Assembly (NCBI GenBank): GCA_964552015.1
Contig: CAZKFR010000002.1
Span: forward strand, 59,008-123,007
DNA length: 64,000 bases
Source: Rhodocaloribacter sp964552015
GTDB taxonomy: Bacteria > Bacteroidota > Rhodothermia > Rhodothermales > ISCAR-4553
Reading direction: 5' to 3'
Shown: piece by piece, positions 53,675 to 62,029 of the stretch
Position numbering within the stretch: position 1 is the stretch's first letter
Layout of the letters: each line of letters begins with the position of its first letter
Position numbers and translations under genes: made by a program
The notes under the pieces: generated by a model
Database searches by the model: none
Told to the model about the DNA's origin: nothing
The model's input: the letters and a program-made list of their open reading frames with translations, nothing else

Positions 53675-54325
53675 ATGAACAAGCTGCTCATCGTTGACGA
53701 CCATCCACTGATGCGCAAAGGGCTGGCGCTCACGCTCGAGGCCGAGCCGGACCTGAAGGTGGTGGCCCAGGCCGCCAGCGCCGAGGAGGCACTTCAACTG
53801 CTCGACACGATCGACGTCGACATGGCCATCGTGGACATCTCGTTGCCGGGTATGAGCGGGCTCGAACTGATCAAGCACCTGCAGGCCCTGAAGCCGGGCA
53901 TGAAAGTGCTTGTCATCTCCCGGCACGAGGAGTCGCTGTATGCCGAGCGCGCCATCCGTGCCGGCGCGCGGGGCTACGTGATGAAGCTCGAGGCGGACGC
54001 GGTCATCGTGCAGGCCGTCCGGCGGGTGTTGCAGGGGGGGTTCTTCGTGAGCGAGGAGATCAACGAGCGGCTGTTGATGGGCATTGCCACGGGGCACGAT
54101 GTCCTGAAGCGGTCGCCGCTCGAAGTGCTGAGCGACCGTGAACTGGAGGTGTTCGAGATGACGGGGCGGGGGCTGGGCACGCGCGAGATCGCCGAGCGGC
54201 TCCACCTCTCCGTGAAGACGGTCGAGTCGTACCGTGCCCGGATCAAGACCAAACTCAACCTGACCTCGGCAGCCGAGCTGATGCAACATGCCGTGCAGTG
54301 GGTCGAGGGGGAGCGTACGGGGTGA
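53675..54325 (+). CDS. NarL/FixJ-family response regulator
   Basis: DNA-binding regulator of 216 residues. Receiver domain residues D8-D9 and D54 (IVDISLPG) and the conserved lysine in YVMKLEAD are present. The C-terminal LuxR-type helix-turn-helix lies about 148-210 (LSDRELEVFEMTGRGLGTREIAERLHLSVKTVESYRARI in two linked motifs, REIAERLHLS and TVESYRARI). It is almost certainly phosphorylated by the kinase encoded immediately upstream (2-bp gap, same operon). No target operon is evident in the window. Confidence 0.95.
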   Translation: MNKLLIVDDHPLMRKGLALTLEAEPDLKVVAQAASAEEALQLLDTIDVDMAIVDISLPGMSGLELIKHLQALKPGMKVLVISRHEESLYAERAIRAGARGYVMKLEADAVIVQAVRRVLQGGFFVSEEINERLLMGIATGHDVLKRSPLEVLSDRELEVFEMTGRGLGTREIAERLHLSVKTVESYRARIKTKLNLTSAAELMQHAVQWVEGERTG

Positions 54326-54353
54326 AGGGAGGGTGTGAGGCTGTATGGGTGTG

Positions 54354-54403
54354 GGGGTGTCGGGTTCTGAAGCGGCGAGGGGTGTCAGGTTCTGAAGCGG
54401 CGG
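54354..54403. repeat. 25-bp tandem duplication at the threonine aldolase 3' end
   Basis: Two copies of a 25-base unit (54354-54378 and 54379-54403) with only two differences. The inner copy holds the last codons and TGA stop of the aldolase gene on the minus strand. In the outer copy the stop position reads CGA. A recent slippage or duplication event that copied the gene end is the simplest reading. Confidence 0.75.
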
Positions 54404-55407
54404 TGGATGCGGGTGATGGCCTGCTCGATGTCTTCCATCGACACGTCGCGGTGGGTCGTGGCGCGCACGGTGGCCGGGCCGAAGGGGACCATGAGGATGC
54501 CCTCTTCGCGGAGTGCCGCCAGCACCGACGGCGCATCCCCGTCGACCACGTCAAAAAGGACGATATTGGTCTCGACGAGCGCGGGATCGAGGTGGAAGGT
54601 GGGGACGGCGGCGAGTCCTTCGGCCAGGCGGCGGGCTTTGGCGTGGTCCTCGGCGAGTGCGGGGCGGTGGTGGGCGAGGGCGTAGAGCGCCGCCGCCGCC
54701 AGGATGCCGGCCTGGCGCATCCCGCCGCCAAAGAGCTTACGGTAGCGGCGTGCCTCAGCGATGAGGTCGCACGGGCCCACGAGCGCCGACCCGACCGGGG
54801 CCCCGAGCCCTTTCGAGAAACACACGTTGACGGTGTCGAACGGCGCCGCGTAGGTCTCTTCGGGGATGCCTGTGGCCGCCGTCGCGTTCCAGAGCCGCGC
54901 GCCGTCGAGGTGGAACCGCAGCCCGTGCCGCCGGACGACCTCGCCGATGGCGTCGATGGCCTCGAGCGGGTAGACCCGCCCGCCGGCCTGATTCAACGTG
55001 TTCTCCAGGCAGACGAGGCGCGTGCGGGCCGTCCAGTCATAGACGGGTCGGATGGCGGCCTCGACCTGTTCGGCCGTGAGCACGCCCCGGTCGCCGTCGA
55101 GCGGGTGCAGCACGACCCCCGAGAGCAGGCCGGGCGCACCGGACTCGTAGTTGAAGATGTGGCAGGTTCGCTCGACGATCACCTCGTCGGCGGGGCGGGT
55201 ATGTACCTTGAGCGCCAGCTGGTTGCCCATCGTCCCGGAGGGTACGAACAGGGCGGCCTCCTTGCCGAGCAGGGCCGCCACGGTCTCTTCGAGGCGGCGT
55301 ACGGTCGGGTCCTCGCCGAAGACGTCGTCGCCCACCTCGGCTTCGTACATGGCCCGTCGCATGCCCTCGTCCGGGCGGGTCACGGTGTCGCTTCGCAGGT
55401 CGATCAT
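54385..55407 (-). CDS. ltaE: low-specificity L-threonine aldolase
   Basis: PLP enzyme of 340 residues that cleaves threonine and allo-threonine to glycine and acetaldehyde. The PLP lysine is K199 in CFSKGLGAPVGS. D168 (HLDGAR) holds the pyridine nitrogen, and FVPSGTMGNQLAL binds phosphate. IDLRSDTVTRP is the family start. The length is normal. The 3' end is inside a 25-bp tandem duplication. It is convergent with the response regulator and upstream of mtgA on the same strand by 40 bp. Confidence 0.95.
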   Translation of the reverse strand: MIDLRSDTVTRPDEGMRRAMYEAEVGDDVFGEDPTVRRLEETVAALLGKEAALFVPSGTMGNQLALKVHTRPADEVIVERTCHIFNYESGAPGLLSGVVLHPLDGDRGVLTAEQVEAAIRPVYDWTARTRLVCLENTLNQAGGRVYPLEAIDAIGEVVRRHGLRFHLDGARLWNATAATGIPEETYAAPFDTVNVCFSKGLGAPVGSALVGPCDLIAEARRYRKLFGGGMRQAGILAAAALYALAHHRPALAEDHAKARRLAEGLAAVPTFHLDPALVETNIVLFDVVDGDAPSVLAALREEGILMVPFGPATVRATTHRDVSMEDIEQAITRIHRRFRT

Positions 55408-55446
55408 GGTCGGATGGAACGGGATGGATGGCGGGTCGGGTGAGCG

Positions 55447-56142
55447 TCAGTATCCCATCTGGCGCATGCGCTGGAGGATGACGTCGCGGTACCAGGCCAC
55501 GCTAGCCGGCGTGCGGTGGCGTGGGTCGGGGAGGAGGGCGGCCAGCGTGGCGGCCTGGTGGCGTGTGAGGTGGGCCGCCGGGACGCCGAGGTGATGATGC
55601 GCCGCCGCCTCGGCACCGTAGACGCCCGGACCCCACTCGACCACGTTCAGGTAGCAGGCGAGGATGCGTTCCTTCGAGAGGAGGAGTTCGGCCAGGTAGG
55701 CCAGGGGCACTTCGAAGGCTTTGCGCAGGAGGGAGCGGTGGGTGGTCATGAAAAGGTTCTTGACGAGCTGCTGCGTGATCGTCGAGCCGCCGCGCCAGGA
55801 TCGCCCGCGTCGGCGGTTGTCCGCCATCGCCTCACGGATCGCCTGCCAGTCGATGCCGTGGTGCTGATAGAAGCGCCCGTCTTCGGCCGCGACGACGGCA
55901 TGTTCCAGGTGGTCGGAGATGCGATCGAGGGAGACGGGCCGATAGCGCTTTTCGTACGGGGTGCCGTCGAGCCAGGCTTCCACCCGGCGCTGTAGCTGTA
56001 CCCCCGTCGTCGGCGGGTCGATGAAGCGGTAGACGGCCAGCGCCAGCGTGCACAGCCCCAGGTAGACGACCGGCAGGAGGACCAGGGCCAGGACGACCCT
56101 GCGCAGCATCCGCGCGAAAGGAGTTCGGGGAGAGGGGGCCAT
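55447..56142 (-). CDS. mtgA: monofunctional peptidoglycan transglycosylase
   Basis: Membrane-anchored GT51 enzyme of 231 residues that polymerises lipid II into glycan strands. One N-terminal helix (about 15-38) is followed by the catalytic domain: E87 in AAEDGRFYQHHG, then RGGSTITQQLVKNLF, second glutamate in LLLSKERILACYLN and VVEWGPGVYGAEAAA. No transpeptidase domain is attached, which separates it from class A PBPs. ATG at 56142 is used; the longer frame lacks family support. It is 103 bp after greA on the same strand. Confidence 0.95.
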   Translation of the reverse strand: MAPSPRTPFARMLRRVVLALVLLPVVYLGLCTLALAVYRFIDPPTTGVQLQRRVEAWLDGTPYEKRYRPVSLDRISDHLEHAVVAAEDGRFYQHHGIDWQAIREAMADNRRRGRSWRGGSTITQQLVKNLFMTTHRSLLRKAFEVPLAYLAELLLSKERILACYLNVVEWGPGVYGAEAAAHHHLGVPAAHLTRHQAATLAALLPDPRHRTPASVAWYRDVILQRMRQMGY

Positions 56143-56245
56143 GGGACAGGCGGTTCGTACGGCCTGCAGAACGTATGGCAGCCGGGCCGGGAAGGAGGTG
56201 GCGCCCATCGGCTACGCCACCGAGCCGCCGCCCGCCCGGAAAGCG

Positions 56246-56725
56246 CTACCGGCTGATCTCGATGATCTCGAACTGTACCTTGCCCGCCGGCACCTTGATC
56301 TCCACGACGTCCCCCACCGATCGGCCCAGCAATCCTTTCCCGATGGGACTGCTGACCGAGATCTTGTTCTGCGCAAGGTCGGCTTCCTGGGCCGACGTCA
56401 GGGTGTACGTTTGCGTGGCCCCGGTCTTGACATTCCGGATCGTGACCTTCGAGAGGATATACGCTTTGCTGGTGTCAATGGTGCTTTCGTCGACGATGCG
56501 CGCGTTGGAGATCGTCTCCTCGAGTTTGGCGATGCGCGCTTCGAGGTGGCCCTGGGCTTCCTTGGCGGCATCGTACTCGGCGTTCTCCGAGAGGTCGCCC
56601 TGTGCCCGGGCCTCGGCAATGGCATTGGCGATCCGGGCCCGTTCCTTCGTCCGCAGGAACTGCAATTCGTCTTTCAACTTTTTCAGCCCTTCCGGCGTCA
56701 GGTATACGGTGTTACTCTTTTTCAT
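56246..56725 (-). CDS. greA: transcription elongation factor GreA
   Basis: Transcript-cleavage factor of 159 residues, the standard length, that rescues backtracked RNA polymerase. The coiled-coil N-terminal half carries the basic patch and the tip acids in QGDLSENAEYDAAKEAQ, where the D and E of DLSENAEYD coordinate the catalytic magnesium. The globular C-terminal half has SPIGKGLLGRSVGDVVEI. The start at 56725 gives the classical opening YLTPEGLKKLKDEL. It stands between mtgA and nlpC on the same strand, with 176 bp upstream that include a hairpin. Confidence 0.97.
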   Translation of the reverse strand: MKKSNTVYLTPEGLKKLKDELQFLRTKERARIANAIAEARAQGDLSENAEYDAAKEAQGHLEARIAKLEETISNARIVDESTIDTSKAYILSKVTIRNVKTGATQTYTLTSAQEADLAQNKISVSSPIGKGLLGRSVGDVVEIKVPAGKVQFEIIEISR

Positions 56726-56829
56726 GGTGATGCGTGGAAGCTGGCTCCGGGGTGTAAAAAAGAGAACGCCACGGCCCACGGGGAGGCTGCGGCGAGCAAC
56801 GTCGAAAATCATGTCGATGGAGCGGGCCG

Positions 56830-56852
56830 AAAGGACTGCTCCGGAGCCCTTT
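56830..56852. terminator. hairpin between nlpC and greA
   Basis: AAAGG and CCTTT enclose a GCTCCGGAGC palindrome, 49 bp after the NlpC/P60 stop on the minus strand. The tip is tight, so the inner pairs may open. It is a plausible but weak terminator, leaving greA about 100 bp for its own promoter. Confidence 0.35.
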
Positions 56853-56901
56853 GACGCGCAGCGAGGTGGCTTGATCCCGGGGGCCGGAAAAAAGGGGGGG
56901 G

Positions 56902-57471
56902 TCACCAGCCGGTGCGGTTGACGGTCGTGGGCGGAGCGGTGGCCGCCGCGGGGTGCCCGGAGAGCGGGAGGACGCGGCGGGCCATCCAGAACGCGCGCTG
57001 CCAGTAGGGTTCGTCCAGGTGCGAAATCATGACGCCGCGGCTGCTGGAGGCGTGCGCGAACGTGCCGCAGCACAGGTAGATGCCCACGTGCCGGCTTCCC
57101 TTGTCGATGGTGAAGAAGAGCAGGTCGCCCGGCAGGAGCGCCTCGGGCGGGATGCGCCGGCCGGTACGGGCCTGTTCTTCGGTGGTTCGAGGCAGGGTGA
57201 CCCCGAACAGATCCCGGAAGAGGACGTGGGTCAGGCCGGAGCAGTCGATGCCCTGCCGGGACGTGCCGCCCCAGCGGTGGGGCACGCCGAGCCAGGCGTC
57301 CACGCCGGCCCGAAGGCGCTGCTCGACGTCCGGCACCGGCCATCCCTCGCGGGGTGCCGGGTCGGCCTCCCGCGTGGCCGCCGAGCCGGCACAGGCTGCC
57401 AGGACCAGCGGCAGGAGCAGCACCGGGAACGCACGGCGACCGGAGCGAAGAAGGCGTAGGCTGACACGCAT
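56902..57471 (-). CDS. NlpC/P60 family lipoprotein, peptidoglycan endopeptidase
   Basis: Exported cell-wall hydrolase of 189 residues. Lipobox LAAC puts the lipid on C27. The NlpC/P60 catalytic triad is C77 (GIDCSGL), H128 (SRHVGIYL) and H140 (FAHASSSRGV). YRWGG-type substrate loop reads HRWGGTS and GDLLFF is present. It probably cuts D-Glu to diamino acid stem-peptide bonds (a Spr/MepS-like role). No SH3 domain is attached. Divergent from the YtxH gene across 145 bp that hold a 7-bp hairpin at 57549-57568. Confidence 0.93.
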   Translation of the reverse strand: MRVSLRLLRSGRRAFPVLLLPLVLAACAGSAATREADPAPREGWPVPDVEQRLRAGVDAWLGVPHRWGGTSRQGIDCSGLTHVLFRDLFGVTLPRTTEEQARTGRRIPPEALLPGDLLFFTIDKGSRHVGIYLCCGTFAHASSSRGVMISHLDEPYWQRAFWMARRVLPLSGHPAAATAPPTTVNRTGW

Positions 57472-57616
57472 CGGGTCAGGAACGGGTTCGGGAACGGGAT
57501 CGTCCGGCAGCTAGCAAGATACGTTCCCGACGGCTGCGAGGCACGGGGGCCGGGGGCGGAACCCCGGCGGCCGGCTTCGTATAAACCGGGGACACCAGCT
57601 CATCCACCGGGAAACC

Positions 57617-57967
57617 ATGGCTACGAACCGTAACCTGTTCACGACGGCACTGCTGGCCTTTGCCGGCGGTCTGGCTGCCGGGCTGCTCTTTGCCCCGGAG
57701 TCCGGACGTACCTCACGCGAAAAACTTGCCGCCCGGATCCGGGCCGAGCGGCGCCGGCTCGAGCGGCAGATCCAGGCGCTCGAGGAACAACTCGGCCACC
57801 TGGAAGAGCAGATCGTTTCGGCCGGGCATGAGATGGGCGAGCGGGTTCGGGAGGCGGCTCACCGTGCCGAAGAGCAGATCACGCCGGACCTGCCGGACGA
57901 TCCGGAGGCGTTCAAGGTGGACGATGAGGAAATGGCGCAGGACCTGCGCCGCATGCCTCGTCGCTGA
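57617..57967 (+). CDS. YtxH-domain membrane protein
   Basis: Protein of 116 residues. One glycine-rich membrane helix (about 8-27, LLAFAGGLAAGLLFAPESG) ends in the APESGRTSREKL motif typical of YtxH proteins. A long charged coiled coil follows (about 30-90) and an acidic tail closes it. Relatives are general-stress proteins in several phyla with no defined activity. It stands alone on the plus strand, divergent from nlpC and followed by the thioesterase gene after 128 bp. Confidence 0.85.
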   Translation: MATNRNLFTTALLAFAGGLAAGLLFAPESGRTSREKLAARIRAERRRLERQIQALEEQLGHLEEQIVSAGHEMGERVREAAHRAEEQITPDLPDDPEAFKVDDEEMAQDLRRMPRR

Positions 57968-58095
57968 AGCATGTCCCGGCCTCTCTTGCTTTGCCATCGT
58001 CTGTACCCTGTGGCCCCACCGGTCCGGTGCTTCCGTTCGGTCTGTCTCGTTCGGAGGTGAGGCGGCCCCCGGAGCCCGGGTTACCATGCTAACCC

Positions 58096-58539
58096 ATGCC
58101 CTCTACCACGACGCCCATCTGGTTTCATCCGGTCACGCTGGAGGTCTTCCATGCCCTGACCGAAGGCACGCTCATGGAGCACCTCGACATCCGGTTCACC
58201 GAGGTGGGGCCGGACTACCTGCGGGCCAGCATGCCGGTGGATCACCGCACGCACCAACCCTTCGGCCTGCTGCATGGCGGAGCCTCGGTGGTGCTGGCCG
58301 AGACGCTGGGCAGTGCGGCGGCCAACGCCTGCGTGGACCCGTCGCGCTTCTACTGTGTCGGCCTCGAGGTCAACGCCAATCACCTGCGCGCCGTGCGTTC
58401 CGGCCGGGTCGAGGGGACGGCGCGTCCGCTGCACCTGGGACGCCGCACGCAGGTATGGGAAACGCATATCCACGATGACGAGGCCCGTCTCGTCTGTGTC
58501 AGCCGCCTGACCGTCGCTGTCCTCGAGCGATCAGCCTGA
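58096..58539 (+). CDS. hotdog-fold acyl-CoA thioesterase, PaaI/MenI type
   Basis: Cytoplasmic thioesterase of 147 residues. The active-site set Q54, H60 (LLHGG) and E69 (VVLAETLGS) shows the same 6- and 9-residue spacing as E. coli YdiI, which hydrolyses aromatic acyl-CoAs including the menaquinone intermediate DHNA-CoA. A menaquinone role is plausible for this respiratory organism but no men genes are near. YCVGLEVNANHLRAVRSG is the central helix and strand of the fold. The next 586 bp are gene-free. Confidence 0.92.
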   Translation: MPSTTTPIWFHPVTLEVFHALTEGTLMEHLDIRFTEVGPDYLRASMPVDHRTHQPFGLLHGGASVVLAETLGSAAANACVDPSRFYCVGLEVNANHLRAVRSGRVEGTARPLHLGRRTQVWETHIHDDEARLVCVSRLTVAVLERSA

Positions 58540-59125
58540 GCCCGGCCGCATCGTCGGGCGGCACGCCGAGTCGGTGCCCACGGGCCAATAGTCTTTTGTT
58601 TCTCTCAGGCCTGTGTGGCGGTGTACGAAATTTCCCCACAGGCACCCTCGGGGAGTAGTCTGACATAAAAAGGGCAGCCATCCTTCGAACGGCAAGATGT
58701 CGTCAACCTCCGGGCGGTCGTGCAGTTCGGTTTCTGGCAGAGTAGGTATAGCGAAGGTCATGATGATTGAGGGCATGGCTGCCCTGAGCAAACGGCCCAC
58801 GTGTAGCCGCGGATCTGGACGCGGGGCGCGTCCCGTCAGCCCGGGCGCTCCGATGGTCCAGGGGGCGCACCCGTGAAGGGTGTGGCTACATCGCGCTTAA
58901 CCATGACACCCTCGATAGCATTGACCAACGCTATAGGAGGTAGGAGGCACAGACAGGGGGGGACTTCGGCCCGCTCCCTGTCTGTTGGTCGAGGCATTCC
59001 GGTCGCCCTGGCAGGGTGTCGGAACGCGACTTCGAGGCCGGTCGTTCGTCCGTGTGCCGCACGGGTGTCACCCCTGCGCGCGTCTTTGTCCCGGGTACAC
59101 GGACCCTGTTGCCGGTCGGATCGCC
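58540..59125. other. gene-free stretch rich in inverted repeats
   Basis: No gene is firmly supported in 586 bp, unusual for this compact region. Inverted repeats: an 11-base pair AGGGCAGCCAT/ATGGCTGCCCT at 58671-58681 and 58775-58785, followed on the minus strand by TTTTT; nested CCTTCG/CGAAGG at 58682-58687 and 58752-58757; ACAGACAGGG/CCCTGTCTGT at 58949-58958 and 58976-58985; and GACCAAC/GTTGGTC at 58923-58929 and 58984-58990. A double AGGAGG (AGGAGGTAGGAGG) at about 58935-58947 has no start codon behind it. A minus-strand frame of 77 codons (58761 down to 58531) is possible but resembles nothing I know. Decayed element, structured RNA or regulatory leader are all open. Confidence 0.5.
58949..58985. 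terminator. strong 10-bp hairpin, terminator-like
   Basis: ACAGACAGGG and CCCTGTCTGT pair perfectly across a 17-base loop, extendable by a G-T and a G-C pair inside. It lies 140 bp upstream of the exonuclease/UvrC-like gene and might end a transcript coming from the left or act in the leader of that gene. Confidence 0.4.
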
Positions 59126-60820
59126 ATGCGCCTCGAGGATGTGACCTTCGTCGTGACCGACACCGAAACGACCGGTGTGGACGCCGCGCGCAACCGCATC
59201 ATCGAGATTGCTGCGGTCAAAGTGCAAGGGGGGCGTGTCGTCGACCGGTTCGAGCAGCTCATCAACCCCGGTCAGGCGGTTCCACGCCGGATCACCGAGC
59301 TCACGGGGATCTCCACGGCCATGCTCGTGGACCAGCCTCCTCCCGAAGACGTGCTGCCCCGGTACCTGGACTTCCTCGGGGATGGCGTGCTGGTGGCGCA
59401 CAACCTGGCCTTCGACCGTGCTTTTCTCGATGCCGAGCTCGGGCGGCTGGGGTGGCCGCCCCTCGAGAACCCCGGTCTGTGTACCGTGCGCCTGGCGCGT
59501 CGCCTGCTCCGGGGCCTGCGCTCGAAAAGTCTGGGCAGCGTTGCCTCGTTCTACGGGTTGACCCAGCAGGGCCGTCACCGGGCTGCCGGCGATGCCGAGA
59601 TGACGGCTCAGATCCTCCTTCGCTTCCTGGCCCGCATCACTTTCGAGACGGGCCTCGAGACGCTCGACGAGCTGCTGGCCTTTCAGTACCGGACGTACAC
59701 CCGGGGCAAGGGCGCACCGAAGCACCTGAGTCGCCTGCGCGAGACGGTGCTGCCCCGCCTGCCCGACCGGCCCGGCGTCTATTTCATGCACGATGCCGAC
59801 GGGGCGATCATCTACATCGGCAAGGCGCGCAGCCTGCGCGACCGGGTGCGCAGCTATTTCACCGGCATCGAGGGGCACGCCGAGCACATCCGAAGCATGG
59901 TGGCGGCGGTGCGCGACATCACGTGGGAGGAGACGGGGTCCGAGCTGGCGGCCCTCCTGCTCGAGTCGAAACTCATCAAGGCGAACCGGCCGCGTTTCAA
60001 TCGGGCGCAACGGCGCTACCGGAACCGCCCGTTCCTCCGCCTGGACGTGACCGAGCCGTTCCCCCGGATCTCGTGGCAGGCCTATGTGTCCGACGACGGC
60101 GCCGAGTACTTTGGCCCGCTGGGCGGGCGGCGGCAGGCCGAGCGCGTGGTCGAGGTCATCCAGCGGTACTATCGGCTGCGGGAATGTGATGACGACACGC
60201 TGGCCCGGGGGCACCGCTGCCTGTATGCCGAGATGGGGCGGTGCGGGGCGCCGTGCGAGGGCGGTGCGGCCGCCGAGGGGTATGCCACCGAGGTCGAGCG
60301 CGTCCGGGACTTCCTCACGGGACGCGATCGCTCGGTGCTGGCGTATCTGTGGGACGAGATGCAGGATGCGGCGGCGGCCCTCGACTTCGAGCGGGCCGCC
60401 TCGCTGCGCGACACGCACGACCTGCTGGCCCGGCTGCTCGACCGCCAGCAGGCCATCGCCGCCCCGGTGCTCGACCATCACGGCGTGGTCCTCACGCCCG
60501 GCGTTCCCACCGAAGGCGGCCGGCGCGAGGTGCGCCTCCTGTGCGTTCGTTTCGGTCGCCTCGATGCGACGCTGCCCCTGGCGCTTCCCCCGCAACCGGG
60601 CACGCTGGACCGTCTGCGCACGGAGCTGGCCGCCTGCTTCGACCCGGACCGGCCGCGTCCCGAGCGGTACCTGAAGGAGGAGGTGGACGAGGTCCATCTG
60701 CTGGCGCACTGGCTCTATGTCCACCGGGACGAGACGCCCGTGGTGCCCTGGCAGCCGGGCGATGATCTGGAGGCTTTGCTGGAGGGGGTGCTCCGGCAGG
60801 CCGAGGGGCTGGTGGCATGA
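59126..60820 (+). CDS. DEDDh exonuclease fused to a UvrC-like GIY-YIG nuclease
   Basis: Cytoplasmic fusion nuclease of 564 residues. Residues 1-170 are a DnaQ-type 3'-5' exonuclease with D12-E14, D97, H151 and D156. Residues about 205-300 are a UvrC-type GIY-YIG domain (GVY 217-219, YIG 230-232, catalytic E280). The UvrC cysteine quartet C354, C365, C373 and C377 indicates a 4Fe-4S cluster, and a UVR (UvrB-binding-like) motif covers about 405-435. The RNase H-like 5'-incision domain and HhH of UvrC are absent, as in Cho. This would nick DNA 3' of damage and possibly trim the end. ATG 59126 is chosen; earlier in-frame codons lie in the repeat-rich stretch. Confidence 0.9.
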   Translation: MRLEDVTFVVTDTETTGVDAARNRIIEIAAVKVQGGRVVDRFEQLINPGQAVPRRITELTGISTAMLVDQPPPEDVLPRYLDFLGDGVLVAHNLAFDRAFLDAELGRLGWPPLENPGLCTVRLARRLLRGLRSKSLGSVASFYGLTQQGRHRAAGDAEMTAQILLRFLARITFETGLETLDELLAFQYRTYTRGKGAPKHLSRLRETVLPRLPDRPGVYFMHDADGAIIYIGKARSLRDRVRSYFTGIEGHAEHIRSMVAAVRDITWEETGSELAALLLESKLIKANRPRFNRAQRRYRNRPFLRLDVTEPFPRISWQAYVSDDGAEYFGPLGGRRQAERVVEVIQRYYRLRECDDDTLARGHRCLYAEMGRCGAPCEGGAAAEGYATEVERVRDFLTGRDRSVLAYLWDEMQDAAAALDFERAASLRDTHDLLARLLDRQQAIAAPVLDHHGVVLTPGVPTEGGRREVRLLCVRFGRLDATLPLALPPQPGTLDRLRTELAACFDPDRPRPERYLKEEVDEVHLLAHWLYVHRDETPVVPWQPGDDLEALLEGVLRQAEGLVA

Positions 60821-60896
60821 GCTTCGGCGGAGGCTGGCGGTTCGCGTCCAGCCGTCCTATCTTGCCGCCGTACGTTCCTCCTGCTTCCTTCCTGCC

Positions 60897-61883
60897 ATGC
60901 CACCGTTACGCTGGGGCCTGCTCGGGACAGCCCGCATCAACCGTATGATCATCCCGGCGCTGCGTCGCTCGGCGCACAACGAGCCGGTGGCCGTGGCGAG
61001 CCGCGACGCCGAGCGGGCCGCCGCCTATGCCCGCACGTGGGACCTGCCGAAGGCGTACGGCGCCTACGAAGACCTGCTGGCCGACCCGGACATCGACGTG
61101 GTCTACGTGCCGTTGCCCAACCACCTCCACGTTCCGTGGACGCTCCGGGCCGTGGAGGCCGGCAAGCACGTCCTCTGCGAGAAGCCGATGGCCCTGACGC
61201 CGGCAGACGTCGACGCCGTGGCCCGGGCCGCCGACGAGGCCGGGGTGGTCGTCGCCGAAGCGTTTATGTACCGGCATCACCCCCGCACGAAGCACGTCCG
61301 CGCGTTGATCGCCGCCGGAGCGCTGGGCGAACTGCACCTTGTCCGTGGGGCGTTTACGTTCGTCCTCGACCGCCCGAACGACGTCCGCTGGCGGCCGGAG
61401 TGGGGTGGCGGGAGCCTGTGGGACCTGGGCTGCTATCCGGTCAGTTTTACCCGCTACGTCGTCGGCGCCGAGCCGGAGGAGGTCTTTGCCTGGCAGGTCC
61501 TCGGCCCCACGGGCGTCGACGTCTCCTTCACCGGGCAGATGCGTTTTCCCGGCGGCGTGCTCGGCGTCTTCGACTGCGGCTTCCGCTCGCGCTTCCGCAT
61601 GGAGATGGCGTTCGTGGGGAGCACCGGCCTGCTCGAAGCCCCCCGCGCCTTCAAACCGCGGCCGGAAGAGCCGATGCGGCGTTACGGCCCCGACGTGGAC
61701 GTGCCCGAACCCGTACCGGTGGAGGACCCCGATGATCTGTATCTGGGCGAGGTCGATGATCTGGCCGAGGCCATCCGAAACGGTCGCTCGCCCGAAGTGA
61801 CCCTGGCCGAAACGCGAGCCAACACGGTCGTGCTGGAAGCGCTGCTCCGCTCGGCCCGTAGCGGCCGGCCCGTGCGGTTGTGA
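60897..61883 (+). CDS. Gfo/Idh/MocA-family NAD(P)-dependent oxidoreductase
   Basis: Cytoplasmic dehydrogenase of 328 residues, usually acting on sugars or inositols. The N-terminal Rossmann domain begins WGLLGTARINR; the dinucleotide-binding glycines are G7 and G10. E95-K96-P97 (CEKP) is the family catalytic lysine motif. The C-terminal substrate domain has AEAFMYRHHP and GSLWDLGCYPV, in which the D/H pair is typical. The substrate cannot be named. The gene is 76 bp after the fusion nuclease. Its longer frame upstream overlaps the nuclease end and is not used. Confidence 0.92.
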   Translation: MPPLRWGLLGTARINRMIIPALRRSAHNEPVAVASRDAERAAAYARTWDLPKAYGAYEDLLADPDIDVVYVPLPNHLHVPWTLRAVEAGKHVLCEKPMALTPADVDAVARAADEAGVVVAEAFMYRHHPRTKHVRALIAAGALGELHLVRGAFTFVLDRPNDVRWRPEWGGGSLWDLGCYPVSFTRYVVGAEPEEVFAWQVLGPTGVDVSFTGQMRFPGGVLGVFDCGFRSRFRMEMAFVGSTGLLEAPRAFKPRPEEPMRRYGPDVDVPEPVPVEDPDDLYLGEVDDLAEAIRNGRSPEVTLAETRANTVVLEALLRSARSGRPVRL

Positions 61884-62029
61884 GGGGTTTCATCCAGGTC
61901 GTTGAAAAAACGGGAGCAGGGCACACACGCCCGCTCTGCGTGGACTCCGGTTCGTTCCATGCGGAACCTCCGGCCTGATCCGTCGTGGATGGCCCCGTTC
62001 GTCGTCTGTGGCCTCGTTCTACTCCTGTC

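Noticed and set aside
58680..58700. TTCGAA motif resembling a tRNA T-loop
   Set aside because: The flanking five bases on each side do not pair and no acceptor or anticodon arm can be drawn.
58531..58761. 77-codon minus-strand frame as a gene
   Set aside because: No recognisable family, no ribosome site, overlaps the thioesterase gene end and lies over inverted repeats. Kept only as part of the unexplained stretch.
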